From: Phymatolithon calcareum
Taxonomy: Eukaryota; Rhodophyta; Florideophyceae; Hapalidiales
Direction: 5' to 3'
DNA length: 64,000 nt
Assembly (NCBI GenBank): GCA_977006965.1
Contig: OZ345354.1
Coordinates: 2,852,001 to 2,916,000, forward strand
Shown here: positions 10,596 through 20,963 of the stretch, in pieces
Layout: the number at the start of each line of letters is the position of its first letter
Position numbering within the stretch: the stretch's first letter is position 1
The notes under the pieces: model-generated
Seen by the model: the letters and a program-made list of their open reading frames with translations, nothing else
Database searches by the model: none
Told to the model about the DNA's origin: nothing
Translations under genes and position numbers: made by a program

Positions 10596-12053
10596 ATGCC
10601 TGAGCTTGCAGGTCCAGGCAGCACCGCAGGAAGTGCCGCGGCAGAAGACACAAAACTTCTTGCAGTGTCCCCGACACCGCGCCTCGCACTCAATGGTGAG
10701 CGACACAGCCCTCTAATAGGGCCTGTCCTCAGTACCCGTTGGCCGTCCCGAACACAAGCGATTATCACCGCTCTCGCGATATGCTTCCTAGCGCCAATAT
10801 TCCTCTTCCAGAGCGCCCCTGCTATTAGTCCGTATACCAAGAAACTGCGCGCACATGGCACCGAGCCTCGCTACCGCGGGACGCAATTTATCAGCTTTAC
10901 GATCAACACGTTCGGTGGCGTGCAGGCGGCGGGCGAGTGCGTGGGACGATCTGTCGACGTCTCGGGTACATGCTACTTGGGTAACGTGGCTAATCTCACC
11001 GAGGACACTGCGCACCGCTTGCGAATCGTTCGATCAGTTCTGCACCGCCTACATGCGGACGCGACTGCGGAGCGGCCCGTGATCGACCGTCGTACGGACG
11101 TTCTCAAGATCTTCATGCTTCCTGAGTTTTTCTTGCGCGGACCGCACGGCGCATTCTCGATGGCGGAAGTTTTCGGCGACGGTATCCTGCTATCGCTCGC
11201 CGACAGCGTGCGTGCGCTTGTGAAGGACCCTGCGTTCGCTGACTATCTCTTCGTATTCGGTACCGTTATCGCGGCACGTTCGCCGAATGACCCACGAAAA
11301 CCATGGGAGCACGCCTTGGACGCCCACGAGGTGCTATACTACAATTTTGCACCGGTTTACAAGGGTGGTCCTGACCACAAGCATCGTTTCCTTGTGACGA
11401 AGAAGTATATCAGCACTATCGATTTTCTGAATCGAACAACCTTGCCGAATCCGACCAACTCCGGTCTGCGCGAGTACTCGGACATCTCGGATCGTTTTCG
11501 CAAGTTGCTTAAGTCGCGGGGGACGAAACTCGTCGAAGATAACCTCATTGAGATCGACGGGCTTCGAATCGGTCTGGAGTTGTGCCTCGACCATAGGCGC
11601 GGTGCCTTGTGGGAAAACTTGCAGAAGAAGAAACCGACCGAACTGGTCGATGTACAGCTCGTGTCTAGTGCTGGAATGAGCATAGAGGCAGGACCGAATC
11701 CCGTTGTGCCCGGAGGTGTCGTGTACCTCACGGACGGTGGCGCATCTTCGGCAGCCTGTCGAAGAGGAGATGATGGCAAATTTCGGGCTGACAGTGTCTG
11801 TCGCGAGGTTGGAAAGATGGGATTGAAAAGTGTGCCACATGGAAAAGCGGGATATTCGGAATTTTTCACTATCGCTGCATGTATTGATTTGTTGAACCGA
11901 CCGCTGCTTAAGGGGTATTATAGCCTGCATCAGACGCAGGGGTGCGCGAATACGCTCAAAACGTACGGCATCGATGTTATGGACGAGTACAAGGAATATT
12001 TGCCTAGCATCGAGATCTACCCGACTGTAGAGCTGCCAAGAAACACGTACTAA
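10596..12053 (+). CDS. Membrane-anchored nitrilase-superfamily (CN-hydrolase-like) protein
   Basis: A 485-aa open frame without introns. Residues about 53-76 form one hydrophobic segment (AIITALAICFLAPIFLF) after a positively charged stretch, so a type II membrane anchor or uncleaved signal is likely. The rest resembles the carbon-nitrogen hydrolase fold: a Glu in LPEFF (E177) after a beta strand, a Lys in LVTKKYIS (K269 or K270), and a Cys in GLRIGLELCLDHRRG (C330). Together these form a candidate Glu-Lys-Cys triad with family-like spacing. FGTVIAAR (222-228) also fits. Members cleave or form amide and nitrile bonds; the substrate here is unknown. The C-terminal 130 residues are longer than in short nitrilases and contain several cysteines, consistent with a lumenal or outside location (inference). 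It stands alone between repeats, with AT-rich flanks. The start at 10596 is the first ATG of the frame; upstream context is not informative. Confidence 0.8.
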   Translation: MPELAGPGSTAGSAAAEDTKLLAVSPTPRLALNGERHSPLIGPVLSTRWPSRTQAIITALAICFLAPIFLFQSAPAISPYTKKLRAHGTEPRYRGTQFISFTINTFGGVQAAGECVGRSVDVSGTCYLGNVANLTEDTAHRLRIVRSVLHRLHADATAERPVIDRRTDVLKIFMLPEFFLRGPHGAFSMAEVFGDGILLSLADSVRALVKDPAFADYLFVFGTVIAARSPNDPRKPWEHALDAHEVLYYNFAPVYKGGPDHKHRFLVTKKYISTIDFLNRTTLPNPTNSGLREYSDISDRFRKLLKSRGTKLVEDNLIEIDGLRIGLELCLDHRRGALWENLQKKKPTELVDVQLVSSAGMSIEAGPNPVVPGGVVYLTDGGASSAACRRGDDGKFRADSVCREVGKMGLKSVPHGKAGYSEFFTIAACIDLLNRPLLKGYYSLHQTQGCANTLKTYGIDVMDEYKEYLPSIEIYPTVELPRNTY

Positions 12054-12550
12054 TACTGTTTGGATGTATTGTAGGAGGTGGATTATTTCGATTCAAGGGA
12101 AGAGAACTTGAAAGGGACTGTAGTTAGTGGCGTTTATCTTAGTAGACACTTCCCGATGTCCGGAAACTTTATACTCTGTTTTTCCGAAAAACAGTCTGAG
12201 TGTGCACAACAAAAAAGCTCCGAATCGTTTCGATGTTCTCCTCATTCCAGAGCTCAGTGAATAATTGCATCTGATTCCGGTCACATGCTGAAGCCGAAAA
12301 CCAGAAACGGACGAGAATAAATGCGACAACGAGCAGAGTTTACGGTCTAGCATTCCACTTTTTAAATGCAAACAAGTAGATAACGCATCTGCTAATTCTT
12401 CAATTATTTTGTTCGGCTCTATGTATCCGAATGGGATGTGTTTCGCGCAGAGTTCTGGAAGTGAGTCAATGTCCGCCTCGCGTACTCAACATGCGAACGT
12501 CTACCTGTTCAACGATGACGCTTTACCCTTGAAGAGTACATCGCGGCGAA
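12054..12550. other. Intergenic, nothing recognised
   Basis: 3' flank of the nitrilase-like gene. No second gene or clear repeat is visible. Confidence 0.4.
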
Positions 12551-12554
12551 TAGG

Positions 12555-12622
12555 GAGAAGAAGTGTAAGCTTTTCTTTAAATTTTAGCAAAGCGTTGGCA
12601 GACGATTGGGAACCCAGTATTG
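12555..12622 (-). repeat. Degenerate SINE 3' end
   Basis: GAAGAAG, a T-rich stretch, and then GCGTTGGCAGACGATTGGG align with the reverse complement of the SINE 3' core and tail. It is strongly diverged and is supported only by order and spacing. Confidence 0.35.
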
Positions 12623-13111
12623 CCAGCCAAGTATTAATTATATTTCTTGGAGTGCAATTCAGCAGGCTATATTGAGTGTTGCAGTCGGATACAAGAGAAG
12701 AGCAAATTCCTTCAACATTTTTGGATGTTCTGGACCATCAAGAAAGAGTATTAAAGCCCATATCCAGTATCGGATAGTGAGGAAGAAGGCTGAACCGAAG
12801 AATCACAGAAGGGGGTCATGCAAGAGGGAGAGGGGAAGTGCCTCTGCTATCCATGTTCGAGGATTAAAACCGGAGACATGCATCAGGATCTTTAAGTCTC
12901 TAATTATCCCGAAATGGGAGTATGCGTTACACGTTACTCCAATGACAAATCGATTGCTCTCGGCAATCGAGTCGGCAGAAGAAGAAGAAGAAGTGGAGAT
13001 TTTTATTATAGTGTTACCAACGCATCTCCAGACGCTTGGGGCAACACTTCTGATGAGCCACGAGGACTCAACTCAGAGCCCAGAGGCTCCATTTCGCATA
13101 AAAACGGCTAT

Positions 13112-16100
13112 CCCCAAGAGACAACCACGAAGAATGCTATTTAAGAAGAGGTGGCGTCTGGCAACCTTAAATGTTGGTGGCTCCCCGGAAACCCCAACGT
13201 ACCTAGAGAAAATGATGAGAAACCATGGAATCGACATGGTGGCAATAACAGAAACACATTTGAGACCAGAAGGGAAAATTCGGGCTGATTTCTTCTCCTT
13301 CAACGCAGTGCGCCCGCCTCCTCAGACTGGTCGAAACTCTGGAGGTGTCTCTCTTTTCTTCCGCAACCTTTGTGGAAGCCGACTGATCTTCAAGCACGCG
13401 GAAACAAATTTCCAATTGATTATCGCGCAAGTGGGAGATACGAAAGTTGGAGCTGTCTATATATCGCCGGCAGCAACCAGATCTGAAACTGACAAATGCC
13501 TCACCATGGTGAATACATATGCACGAGGCAAGGCAATTGTGTGCGGTGATTGGAACGCTCGCCACCTCAAATGGGACCTACGCTCAAATAGGAGGGGCAA
13601 CCAAATTGTTCGTTGGGCAGCAGCTAAGAACTGGGATGTTAAAACCTGGACAGGTTTCAGTTTCCGCACAAAGCGCTATAAGAGCAACATCGACTTTTTC
13701 GTAAGCAAAGGCATTACACTGACAGCGGTCAGTTCACCAACAGATGTATGGACTGGTAATACGCAACACCGACCAGTAACAACCAGTTTCCCGACTCGAC
13801 AAGAGCATAGAAGGGTCCAAAAGCCTCGAATATCTGTGAAGCTATGGAGGGATGACAGAATGCAAGAGCATGTTCGGGAAATATACGGAAAGACCATTCC
13901 AGGAATCGTCGAGGATTTGAAACGGTGCAGTTCCCGTGAACAACTAGACCGACTATACGACAGAAGTGTCGAAACGCTGTGTGAACCATGGAGACAGAAG
14001 AAAACAACCCCGCTGCGCTACAAACCGTTTTGGAACACAACTCTTGAACGGATGTCTAAACGTCGCAAGAAACTACACAAGAAAGCTCGTGAACAGGATT
14101 CAGAGGAGGCTTGGCAGCGATATGAGGAATGCCGTAAAGAGATACGGAAGTTGGTGAACAAAAGAAAGCGGCAGCAGTATCAAGAATACCTAGATGATGT
14201 AGAAGAAAAGGATGGGTCCAAGGCGATTGAGCAAATCGCTAGAATGCAGAAGATGAGGACAAGAAGAACGTCAAGGAACAAGATGACTGGCCGTCCATTG
14301 CACAAAACACTGTTCACTGCTCACGTGTCCCAGACATGCCGAGATGAAGGAGGATGGCGACAAAGATCCTCCTATTTCCGATGCCCTTCGCATATGCGCG
14401 TCCTTATCAGAAACGCACTCCTCAAAGCTCCGACCAAGAAGGCCCCAGGGCTGGATGAGGTGAAGACCGAAATGATGAAAGCTGACCTGGATAGAAGTGC
14501 AGACCTCGTCTTTGAGCTGTGGACCGCGTGCGGAAGATGTGGAGTTCTCCCGACAGCGTGGCTAAAAGCTCTCTTAGTCCCGCTGCACAAGAAAGGAGCC
14601 CATGACGATCCAAAAAATTTCCGACCAATATCTTTACTGAGTCAAGTCCGAAAGATTATTGAGTCAGCACTGGATATTATGCTCCGCCGAAGATACAAGA
14701 ACCACAGAATCCAACTGGGATTCCAAAAAGGCAAGAGCACGGAGCTAGCAATCTTAAGGGCTCTGGAACTACAGAACCGAGGGCAGGGATGCATTGCAGT
14801 ATTGGACTTGACGGGAGCGTACGACACAGTCCCACGAAAGTACTTGCAAGAGCGAATGAGAGTTGTTCTACCACAAGACCTATGCGAGATGATCGAGGCT
14901 TTCTTGACACCGTCCTGGGTATCAACGATTGGCGATCCCCAGCAAAAGTGGTTTCTAATCGACAGGGGAGTACCTCAGGGATCCCCGCTGAGCCCAAGTT
15001 TGTATAATCTATTCATGGACGAATTCGCAGAAAGAATAAGCCAAGTTCCAAGGGATGTTGCCGACGTGGCAGCAGTTCTTTTCGCGGACGACGTGCTCCT
15101 AATGGCAAAATCACCAGTCGGACTACAGAGACTGTTAAATATTTCTTCGCAATGGGCAAGAGATAGACAAATGAGGTGGAACACGAAAGCCGGGAAGAGC
15201 GAAGTTCTTCTCTCCGAAGGCACAAGATCACCCACATTCAAGCTTTCCGGGAAAACGCTGACAAAAGTCAAAGAAGTCCCATACCTTGGCATATCACTCA
15301 GCAGTGAGGGAGTTACCGACAAGAAAATGCTTGAACGCATCCGACAGGCCAAGATAGCAGTGTATCAGCTGAGATCCCTTGGTGTAACAGCCCGGGGACT
15401 CAGCCCCTTAAAAGCAATCAAGATGTACAAGGCCTTGATACAGCCAAGATGGGAATATGCCATGCACCTGACGCCATGGACGACAAGAGTTCAAACAGCT
15501 ATTGCAGACGTGGAGAAGACTTTTTTTGGACAAGTATTTGGTCCAATCGCAAAAAATCGAACCGCGAGACTTCGTCTTCTCTGTCGCATACATAATGCGG
15601 AAGACAGAAGATTAGTTCTAGCGTTACGAATGCTTGAACGAGCCAGAACAAGGAAAATGGGCTTGCTCGCAGTCCCAAGAGAGGAAAGAGACGTTGAGGA
15701 ATTGCAATGGGTGTGTCGTGACATATCATCAATGTTACATCATGACCTATTCGAGACGGCACTAACCTATCTCAAGCAGCGAGTTTCAGCAAAATCGTTG
15801 AGGGACCTGCTCTTTAAAGACGAAGGAGAAGGCTTGGAGGCGAGCAGAAAGAGGAATATTCCTTATGATATTCCCGGGTCTACTCCCGCCATCATCAGAC
15901 TACCGAAAGCACGTCACCGCCAATTGGCGATTAAATGGGCATTCGGACGTTTTCCCCCATTGAGTACCACACTTCTGGAAGACAAATTCGGTGAAATCGT
16001 ACCAACTCTCATGAACAAGCTCGAAGTGTACCTTCAAAGATATCGACTAACAGAAGAGGAGACTAGTGAGACTGAAAAGGCACTGGACAAAGTACTATTC

Positions 16101-16370
16101 CTCACAATCGTCTTTTATGACGACATGGAATAGACCAAGACAAAATAGAACGGCGACGCTGAGATTCCTACGAACAGGACAAGTGGACTCTAAGCTTTTC
16201 CCTCCACCTTCTCTGGAGGAGGGTTTTTGCAGCTAGGGCTACGACGATAGCAACGAGCTTTTGCGGGCTTTAACGGAGCTACCAAGGTAGTAGCATCTGA
16301 AACGCATCTCTCTTACAGTCTTATGAGTGTTTCTGAGGGCGTTTAATAAATTCAAAATTCAAAAAAAAAA
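13112..16370 (+). mobile_element. LINE family A, near full-length, 12-bp TSD
   Basis: A 3.26-kb non-LTR retrotransposon ending in GTTTAATAAATTC and a run of about 15 A. The 12-base target AAAAACGGCTAT occurs just before it (13100-13111) and after the A run (16371-16382). One open frame, a very short 5' leader and small total size recall single-ORF LINEs such as the RTE clade (comparison by layout only). It interrupts a SINE copy whose two halves rejoin cleanly when the LINE is removed. Confidence 0.93.
13134..16133 (+). CDS. LINE A endonuclease-reverse transcriptase, 999 aa, intact
   Basis: The N-terminal AP-type endonuclease covers about residues 8-230: RLATLNVGG, AITETHL (catalytic Glu), GDWNARH and SNIDFF. 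The final SDH-type box reads TQHRPV, with Gln where Asp is usual, so nicking activity is uncertain. The RT spans about 420-700 with KNFRPISLLS, VLDLTGAYD, RGVPQGSPLSPSLYN and FADDVLL (DD near residue 652). A thumb and an arginine-rich C-terminus follow. No RNase H, zinc knuckle or separate ORF1 is seen. The frame stays open for 176 more codons upstream to 12606, but those lie in the flanking SINE and LINE B; the ATG at 13134, 22 bases inside the element, is the natural start. No stop or frameshift breaks it, so the copy is young and may be functional. Confidence 0.92.
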   Translation: MLFKKRWRLATLNVGGSPETPTYLEKMMRNHGIDMVAITETHLRPEGKIRADFFSFNAVRPPPQTGRNSGGVSLFFRNLCGSRLIFKHAETNFQLIIAQVGDTKVGAVYISPAATRSETDKCLTMVNTYARGKAIVCGDWNARHLKWDLRSNRRGNQIVRWAAAKNWDVKTWTGFSFRTKRYKSNIDFFVSKGITLTAVSSPTDVWTGNTQHRPVTTSFPTRQEHRRVQKPRISVKLWRDDRMQEHVREIYGKTIPGIVEDLKRCSSREQLDRLYDRSVETLCEPWRQKKTTPLRYKPFWNTTLERMSKRRKKLHKKAREQDSEEAWQRYEECRKEIRKLVNKRKRQQYQEYLDDVEEKDGSKAIEQIARMQKMRTRRTSRNKMTGRPLHKTLFTAHVSQTCRDEGGWRQRSSYFRCPSHMRVLIRNALLKAPTKKAPGLDEVKTEMMKADLDRSADLVFELWTACGRCGVLPTAWLKALLVPLHKKGAHDDPKNFRPISLLSQVRKIIESALDIMLRRRYKNHRIQLGFQKGKSTELAILRALELQNRGQGCIAVLDLTGAYDTVPRKYLQERMRVVLPQDLCEMIEAFLTPSWVSTIGDPQQKWFLIDRGVPQGSPLSPSLYNLFMDEFAERISQVPRDVADVAAVLFADDVLLMAKSPVGLQRLLNISSQWARDRQMRWNTKAGKSEVLLSEGTRSPTFKLSGKTLTKVKEVPYLGISLSSEGVTDKKMLERIRQAKIAVYQLRSLGVTARGLSPLKAIKMYKALIQPRWEYAMHLTPWTTRVQTAIADVEKTFFGQVFGPIAKNRTARLRLLCRIHNAEDRRLVLALRMLERARTRKMGLLAVPREERDVEELQWVCRDISSMLHHDLFETALTYLKQRVSAKSLRDLLFKDEGEGLEASRKRNIPYDIPGSTPAIIRLPKARHRQLAIKWAFGRFPPLSTTLLEDKFGEIVPTLMNKLEVYLQRYRLTEEETSETEKALDKVLFLTIVFYDDME

Positions 16371-16640
16371 AAAAACGGCTATAGTCAGCAAAATTAGAAA
16401 ACCTACCTCTGATCTCAACGGAGAGATCTCGAGGGGGAAAATCATTTCACTTCAATGGACACGCAGAGCATCAAGTTTACCGACGTCCCGGGTCCGCGTG
16501 CCGCGCCGATCTTCAGGACTTACTCTCGCTAGGCCTGCCCGCCGATCCGCGCGGGGGGGTTACTGACGTCCCCAGTCTTGCGTGCGCCGGAGCGCGATGG
16601 GCGAGTTTACTGACGTCCCGGGTCCAATCGAGTCGGCAGA

Positions 16641-17271
16641 GGGCTTGTTCTACAAGAATGTTTTCGGAAAGTATGCCGAACACCGCCGGGACCGAATGCG
16701 AGTTCTGTGCCGACTGGGACCACCAAAGATGAGGAGACGTCATCAAGCAGAAAGCTTTGCATTAAGCCTGGTAAGACACAAAAAGCGCCTTGAAGAAACA
16801 GAAGAGTACGTTGGAAGAGATGAGGACGTAAAGGAAGCAATGAAGGATATTGAATATCTCAAGATGTATGAAGACTTGCGACAAGCCCTTCAGAAAGCCC
16901 AGGAGGGATCTGTCACGAAGAAGAGGAGGAGAGAAGAAAAAATTAAGGTATGGGAAAAGGAAGAAGAAGGCAGATCAATGAAGATTCCTATTGAAGGCAA
17001 GCTACCAGGGATCCTTTACATAGGAGAAAGAACAGCACGTTTAAGGTGCCTAAGGTTGACATTCAACCGAGCACCCCTTTGGAGGAAATCAGTGTTGGGT
17101 GCTTACTGTGGGATTACCGCGGTGATCGAACTAGTCGCCTTACAACGTACTCTAGCGTCATCGAAGATGAGTACAGAAATTGAGTTTGAGTGCAAGAGAC
17201 TCACAGGAGCTCTTGTTGGGAGAGAATTACGAATCAAGAACGTTTTGAGCAGCCAGATGACTTTAGCGTAG
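16641..17271 (+). pseudogene. LINE B C-terminal coding fragment
   Basis: Continues LINE B copy 1 after the nested insertions. It encodes FGKYAEHRRDRMRVLCR, RRRHQAESF, GRDEDVKEAMKDIEYLKMYEDL and KMSTEIEFECKRLTGALVGREL, colinear with 35384-34692 and about as long. A natural stop is at 17269-17271, so this end of the protein is intact although the element as a whole is broken. Confidence 0.85.
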
Positions 17272-17345
17272 TGATTATGCAAGAGCTGCCCCGTTACTCC
17301 AACGTGAGGCTTTGGGAGCTCTCAAAAATAAAATCATCAAATACC

Positions 17346-18859
17346 CCCTCTGCTATCCGGCTGGTCGCGCTCCAACGCATTCTATCTTCATCCAAGATTA
17401 GTCCTGAAATTGAATATGAATGTAAGCGACTCACTAGTGCACTTGTTGGGAGAGCCTTTTTGAAGACGATGTTCTTCTCCCTGCGAAATCACCGGCTGCA
17501 TTGCAAGGACTATTGGATATAGCTACCCAATGGGCACAAGAGCGAGAGATGGCGTGGAACACGACACAAGCGAAAAGCGAAGCCCTCGAAGCAGAGGAAA
17601 CATTGGGCCAGACATTCAAGCTCGCGAACAAGGTTTTGCCACACGTTCCGGAGGTCACATATCTTGGAGTATCCCTAGACCCTGGCGGAGTCACAGATAC
17701 GCTAATGATGCAACGACTAAAGAAAGCAAGGACGGCCGTATACGAATTGCGTACACTGGGAGTGTTCAAGAAAGGATTAAGTATACAGAAGTGTATTCAG
17801 ATATACAAGGCGCTAGTACAGCCACGCTGGGAGTACGCAATGCACTTAACGCCTTGGTCAGAAGACGTACAAAATGCTGTCAAGGAAGTAGAAGCAACAT
17901 TCTTCAATCAAGTATTCGGGCCACTGGCCCGAGGAAGGACGGACAGGCTCCGTCTCCTGTGCCGGATCCAGACGGCTCCACATCGCCGAGAAATCTTGGC
18001 CTTCAAAATGCTGAGAAGGAACAAGGAGAAGGAACTTATGTATCCAAATGAAGAGCCCGAAAGCAGAAACAACCATGAATTGCAGTACACAAGGAAAGAT
18101 ATCACCGCGATGGAAACCAGAGAGCCGTTTGGTGAAGCTGTAAAGCATATCCAAACAAACCAGTCTTCACAAACACTTCGATCTAAATTTCTGGCAATGG
18201 AAGGAGACCGCCTAGAATTGAAGCGGAAAAGGAAGATTCCATATGATAAGACAAGTGAATTGCCAGCAATACTCAAGTTCCCCAAGGTGAAGCACAGAGA
18301 ACTCGCACTGAAGATTCCCACAGGTGCCAACAACAAGTATGACCGAAGAATTCGGCACAAGTGCCAGAGAGCATATGGAGACCCTTGAACGCACGCTAGC
18401 AGGGTACGACCTAGAAGGAGAAAAACGACTAGAAGCAGAAAAGGCGCTAGATGAGCTCTTACTATTTAGCAAGACACTCATAGAACGCATGGAGAACGAA
18501 GAAGGCCTGTATTGATTCGTATAACGCAAGGCAAAAAGCGGTCGAGTCAAAGCATCAGCAATCCTGTAGAGGACTGAGATAGGATTACTTTGAATCCTGA
18601 GTTTTCCCGTCCGCGATTCTAGTGGGCGTTTCGTGAGCTGCACAAAGGTAGGTAGCATCAGAGGAAGCCTCGCCCATATCTTCGGAAGTCTGTGGGGCTT
18701 TTAAATAAACTTGAATAAAGAAACTTGTTGGGAGAGAAATACGAATCAAGTATCTACTGAATAATCAAACTACGTTAGCTTAGAAAATCGTGCAAAAGCG
18801 GCCCTGTTACTCTTGAAGAGAGGCCTTGGGAGCTTTTAAAATTAAATCAACACATATCC
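17346..18859 (+). mobile_element. LINE family B copy 2, 5'-truncated, split by LINE C
   Basis: Pieces 17346-17454 (RLVALQRILSSSKISPEIEYECKRL) and 18737-18859 (3' UTR ending CACATATCCCC) are contiguous once LINE C is removed. It abuts the 3' end of copy 1. Near-identical 11-base stretches TCTGCTATCCG (about 17349) and TCTGCGATCCG (about 18861) may be its diverged TSD. Confidence 0.75.
17455..18722 (+). mobile_element. LINE family C copy 1, 5'-truncated, 14-bp TSD
   Basis: Starts inside RT just after the catalytic box and runs to a tail with CTTTTAAATAAACTTGAATAAAG. It is flanked by ACTTGTTGGGAGAG at 17441-17454 and 18723-18736. Coding remnants are at 17501-18388 and 18324-18515 in different frames: RT thumb (PRWEYAMHLTPW), RKRKIPYDKTSELPAILKFP, and the C-terminus ELLLFSKTLIERMENEEG. 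A deletion and frameshift near 18320 make it non-coding. Confidence 0.92.
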
Positions 18860-18869
18860 CCTCTGCGAT

Positions 18870-20948
18870 CCGTTGACAGAAGACATTTTTCGGTTCGTCT
18901 TGGCGGTCGCATGTCTTTCGATTTCTAACGGCCAGGGTTTCTGTCAGCGTCGTGAGGCGATAAGAAACTGTGCAAAGATACCGTTCGCGCACTCAGCATT
19001 TGCAACCCTGCGATTCATGAATATCATCGCAGACCAATTAATCGTGCAGATATGTAATGACCGCTGGTCTCCCAAAGAGGGCACAGAGCACCGGAGAGTG
19101 GTGTAGCAGGATAACCGCCATCACCGTCACCCTGATCGCTATGACCGGCGTTGGTCATTCCGCCATTGTTGACAAGAAGTAAACCATTGTTTCCAATTTC
19201 GAGTCCGTTCACACCGTGGTCATGATTGGAGACCGGCAGTCCGGTGACGAGGGAACCGACGCGACTGAGACTCTTCGTGTGTTCCCAAAGGACTACTGGG
19301 CCGACAAAGATTGGTGAACAAGTTTTCCGACTGCTGCGACATATTTTACTACTGCGAATCTGACAATAAACTCTGGAGAATGAAGCGTTGCCCTTCTTAG
19401 CTCATGCAAGTTTCTCTAAGTTTCCTCAAACTTTGCAAGAATACTCAACGGCATGTGAAAGGATTCTGTGAAGCCCCTAGTTTCTTTGACTTTCCGGAAA
19501 ACTGTCCCCAGAATCTATATCACCACAAACATTCCAAACAACGAGGTCAATTCGCTTTCTTTTTTTACAGAACTTGTTCTCCAGAGTGCATCGCGATAAA
19601 CATCGAATTCGGGGTGATATGCGCTTGTCGGTCGCGAGTGTCCCTGTCCGTTTGGAAGGGTCACGCCACACCCAAGCGTTGTGATTGATTTTAATCCTGT
19701 TGCTGCTTAACAGTTCGCACAATGCCTTGCAGGCGTCAGGTTTTCTTTGGCTGTCGGATGGAGTCTGATCTCTGGGGATCTAGAATACTTCTACAATCTC
19801 TTGGTGCTCGTAGCGTTGAAGGATCACGCTCAGGGCTCTTCGACGGATTAACAAGCCTGAGCAATACTATGGTGGTTCCTCAAGACCTGAACATACTCAT
19901 CCAATGCTGCGATCGCCGAGAGATTGTCCAAGTATTCTGGGTCCAGCCGACAGTCGAAGAAAACCTAAGACCTCCAAGGATTGACGCGACCTAGTGAAAA
20001 CCAACAAGATGAACGTCAATCATAACTTAGTTAAAACGCGATCCTCCCAAATACGAAGGAAAGCTCCCGAATGACAAGCGCCTTAACACCTAATATATTC
20101 TTCGGGGCAAATATTTGGTTCGTCGGAAAAAGGAGCCCTGAAAGGAGCAGAGCCATGCGCCGCATCTTGCAGCCCAGGTTTAGGTGGGATATTTTCTAGC
20201 AAATGTTTGTGAGAAGACTAATGAGGCGTCGGGAGTATCTCGCATCAACAATTGCATCACAGAGAGGCGACAAGGAACTGCGAAATGCTGAGTCGCATGT
20301 CACTTACCCCAAAGGGTACCAGCCGAAGATACCTCGGGGACATCAAATATAAAGCATATTCGTAATTACGTGAATTTATTGAGTACGTACCATGTGCCCC
20401 AACTTGTGGAAAGTCGACAACTTTCTTGGCATTCGACTAGACTCGAAATTTCAGCGACCTTAATCAAAATTACGCAGTGTCTCGTCAATGGCTCGGGGCC
20501 ACGTTGTTCTCCACTGTAAGGGTTCATTTAGGCTTCCTCAGGATACTGGTGAGTGTTCTACCTGCCTGTTTCTTCTATTAACTTTGGCGGATTTCTTGGA
20601 AAGTGACCTATAAGCCATCTTGCGCAGAGACTTCTGTACCTTCATTCTTTGGTCCTCATTTCTTGGTGCGGTAGACCACTCTTGGAAAAGCATCAAGAAG
20701 GTTCAAGAGCAGAAGATTCTGGAAGCAGCTGCCAACGTAGAAAAGTGAAAACGGCCTATCCTGCACGCCAAAGCAACACTGCCGCCACACTTGAGCTTCA
20801 AGTCGAGGATGCATAGGACCTCGGGCACAAAATAGTCATTCCGCATGTTTCCGCCATTGAGAGCCTCGAAGCTCATAGAACTGACAGGGCAAACCGGAAG
20901 TGACATGGCTTTCGAAAGACAAGCTATCAGCGGAGGTATGTGCCCTCT
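18870..20948. other. Intergenic, no recognised gene
   Basis: About 2.1 kb of mixed composition with only short unremarkable frames. No domain, tRNA-like box or dispersed repeat was recognised. Confidence 0.4.
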
Positions 20949-20963
20949 GTAATCACTGGGAGT

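Larger units (their letters stand above)
12980..16624 (-). mobile_element. SINE inserted in LINE B, itself split by LINE A
   Basis: The element proper is 12980-13111 plus 16383-16624 (about 374 bp), in minus orientation, flanked by the 16-bp TSD CAATCGAGTCGGCAGA. It ends (own strand) in ACTATAATAAAAA and a CTT tail. Its 5' region extends beyond other copies and contains three GACGTC-centred repeats (near 16489, 16567 and 16613). No clean pol III A or B box is visible, so the SINE label rests on size, tail, TSD and copy number. Confidence 0.8.
12780..17345 (+). mobile_element. LINE family B copy 1 (outer layer, interrupted)
   Basis: Two pieces of one element: 12780-12979, with RT-thumb sequence PKWEYALHVTPM...LLSAIESAE, and 16641-17345, which continues directly with EGLFYKNVFGKYAEHRRDR-type sequence to a stop near 17271 and a 3' UTR ending AAATACCCC. 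The 3.65 kb between them is an inserted SINE carrying a LINE; the duplicated target CAATCGAGTCGGCAGA is at 12964-12979 and 16625-16640. The 5' boundary is uncertain. Confidence 0.8.
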
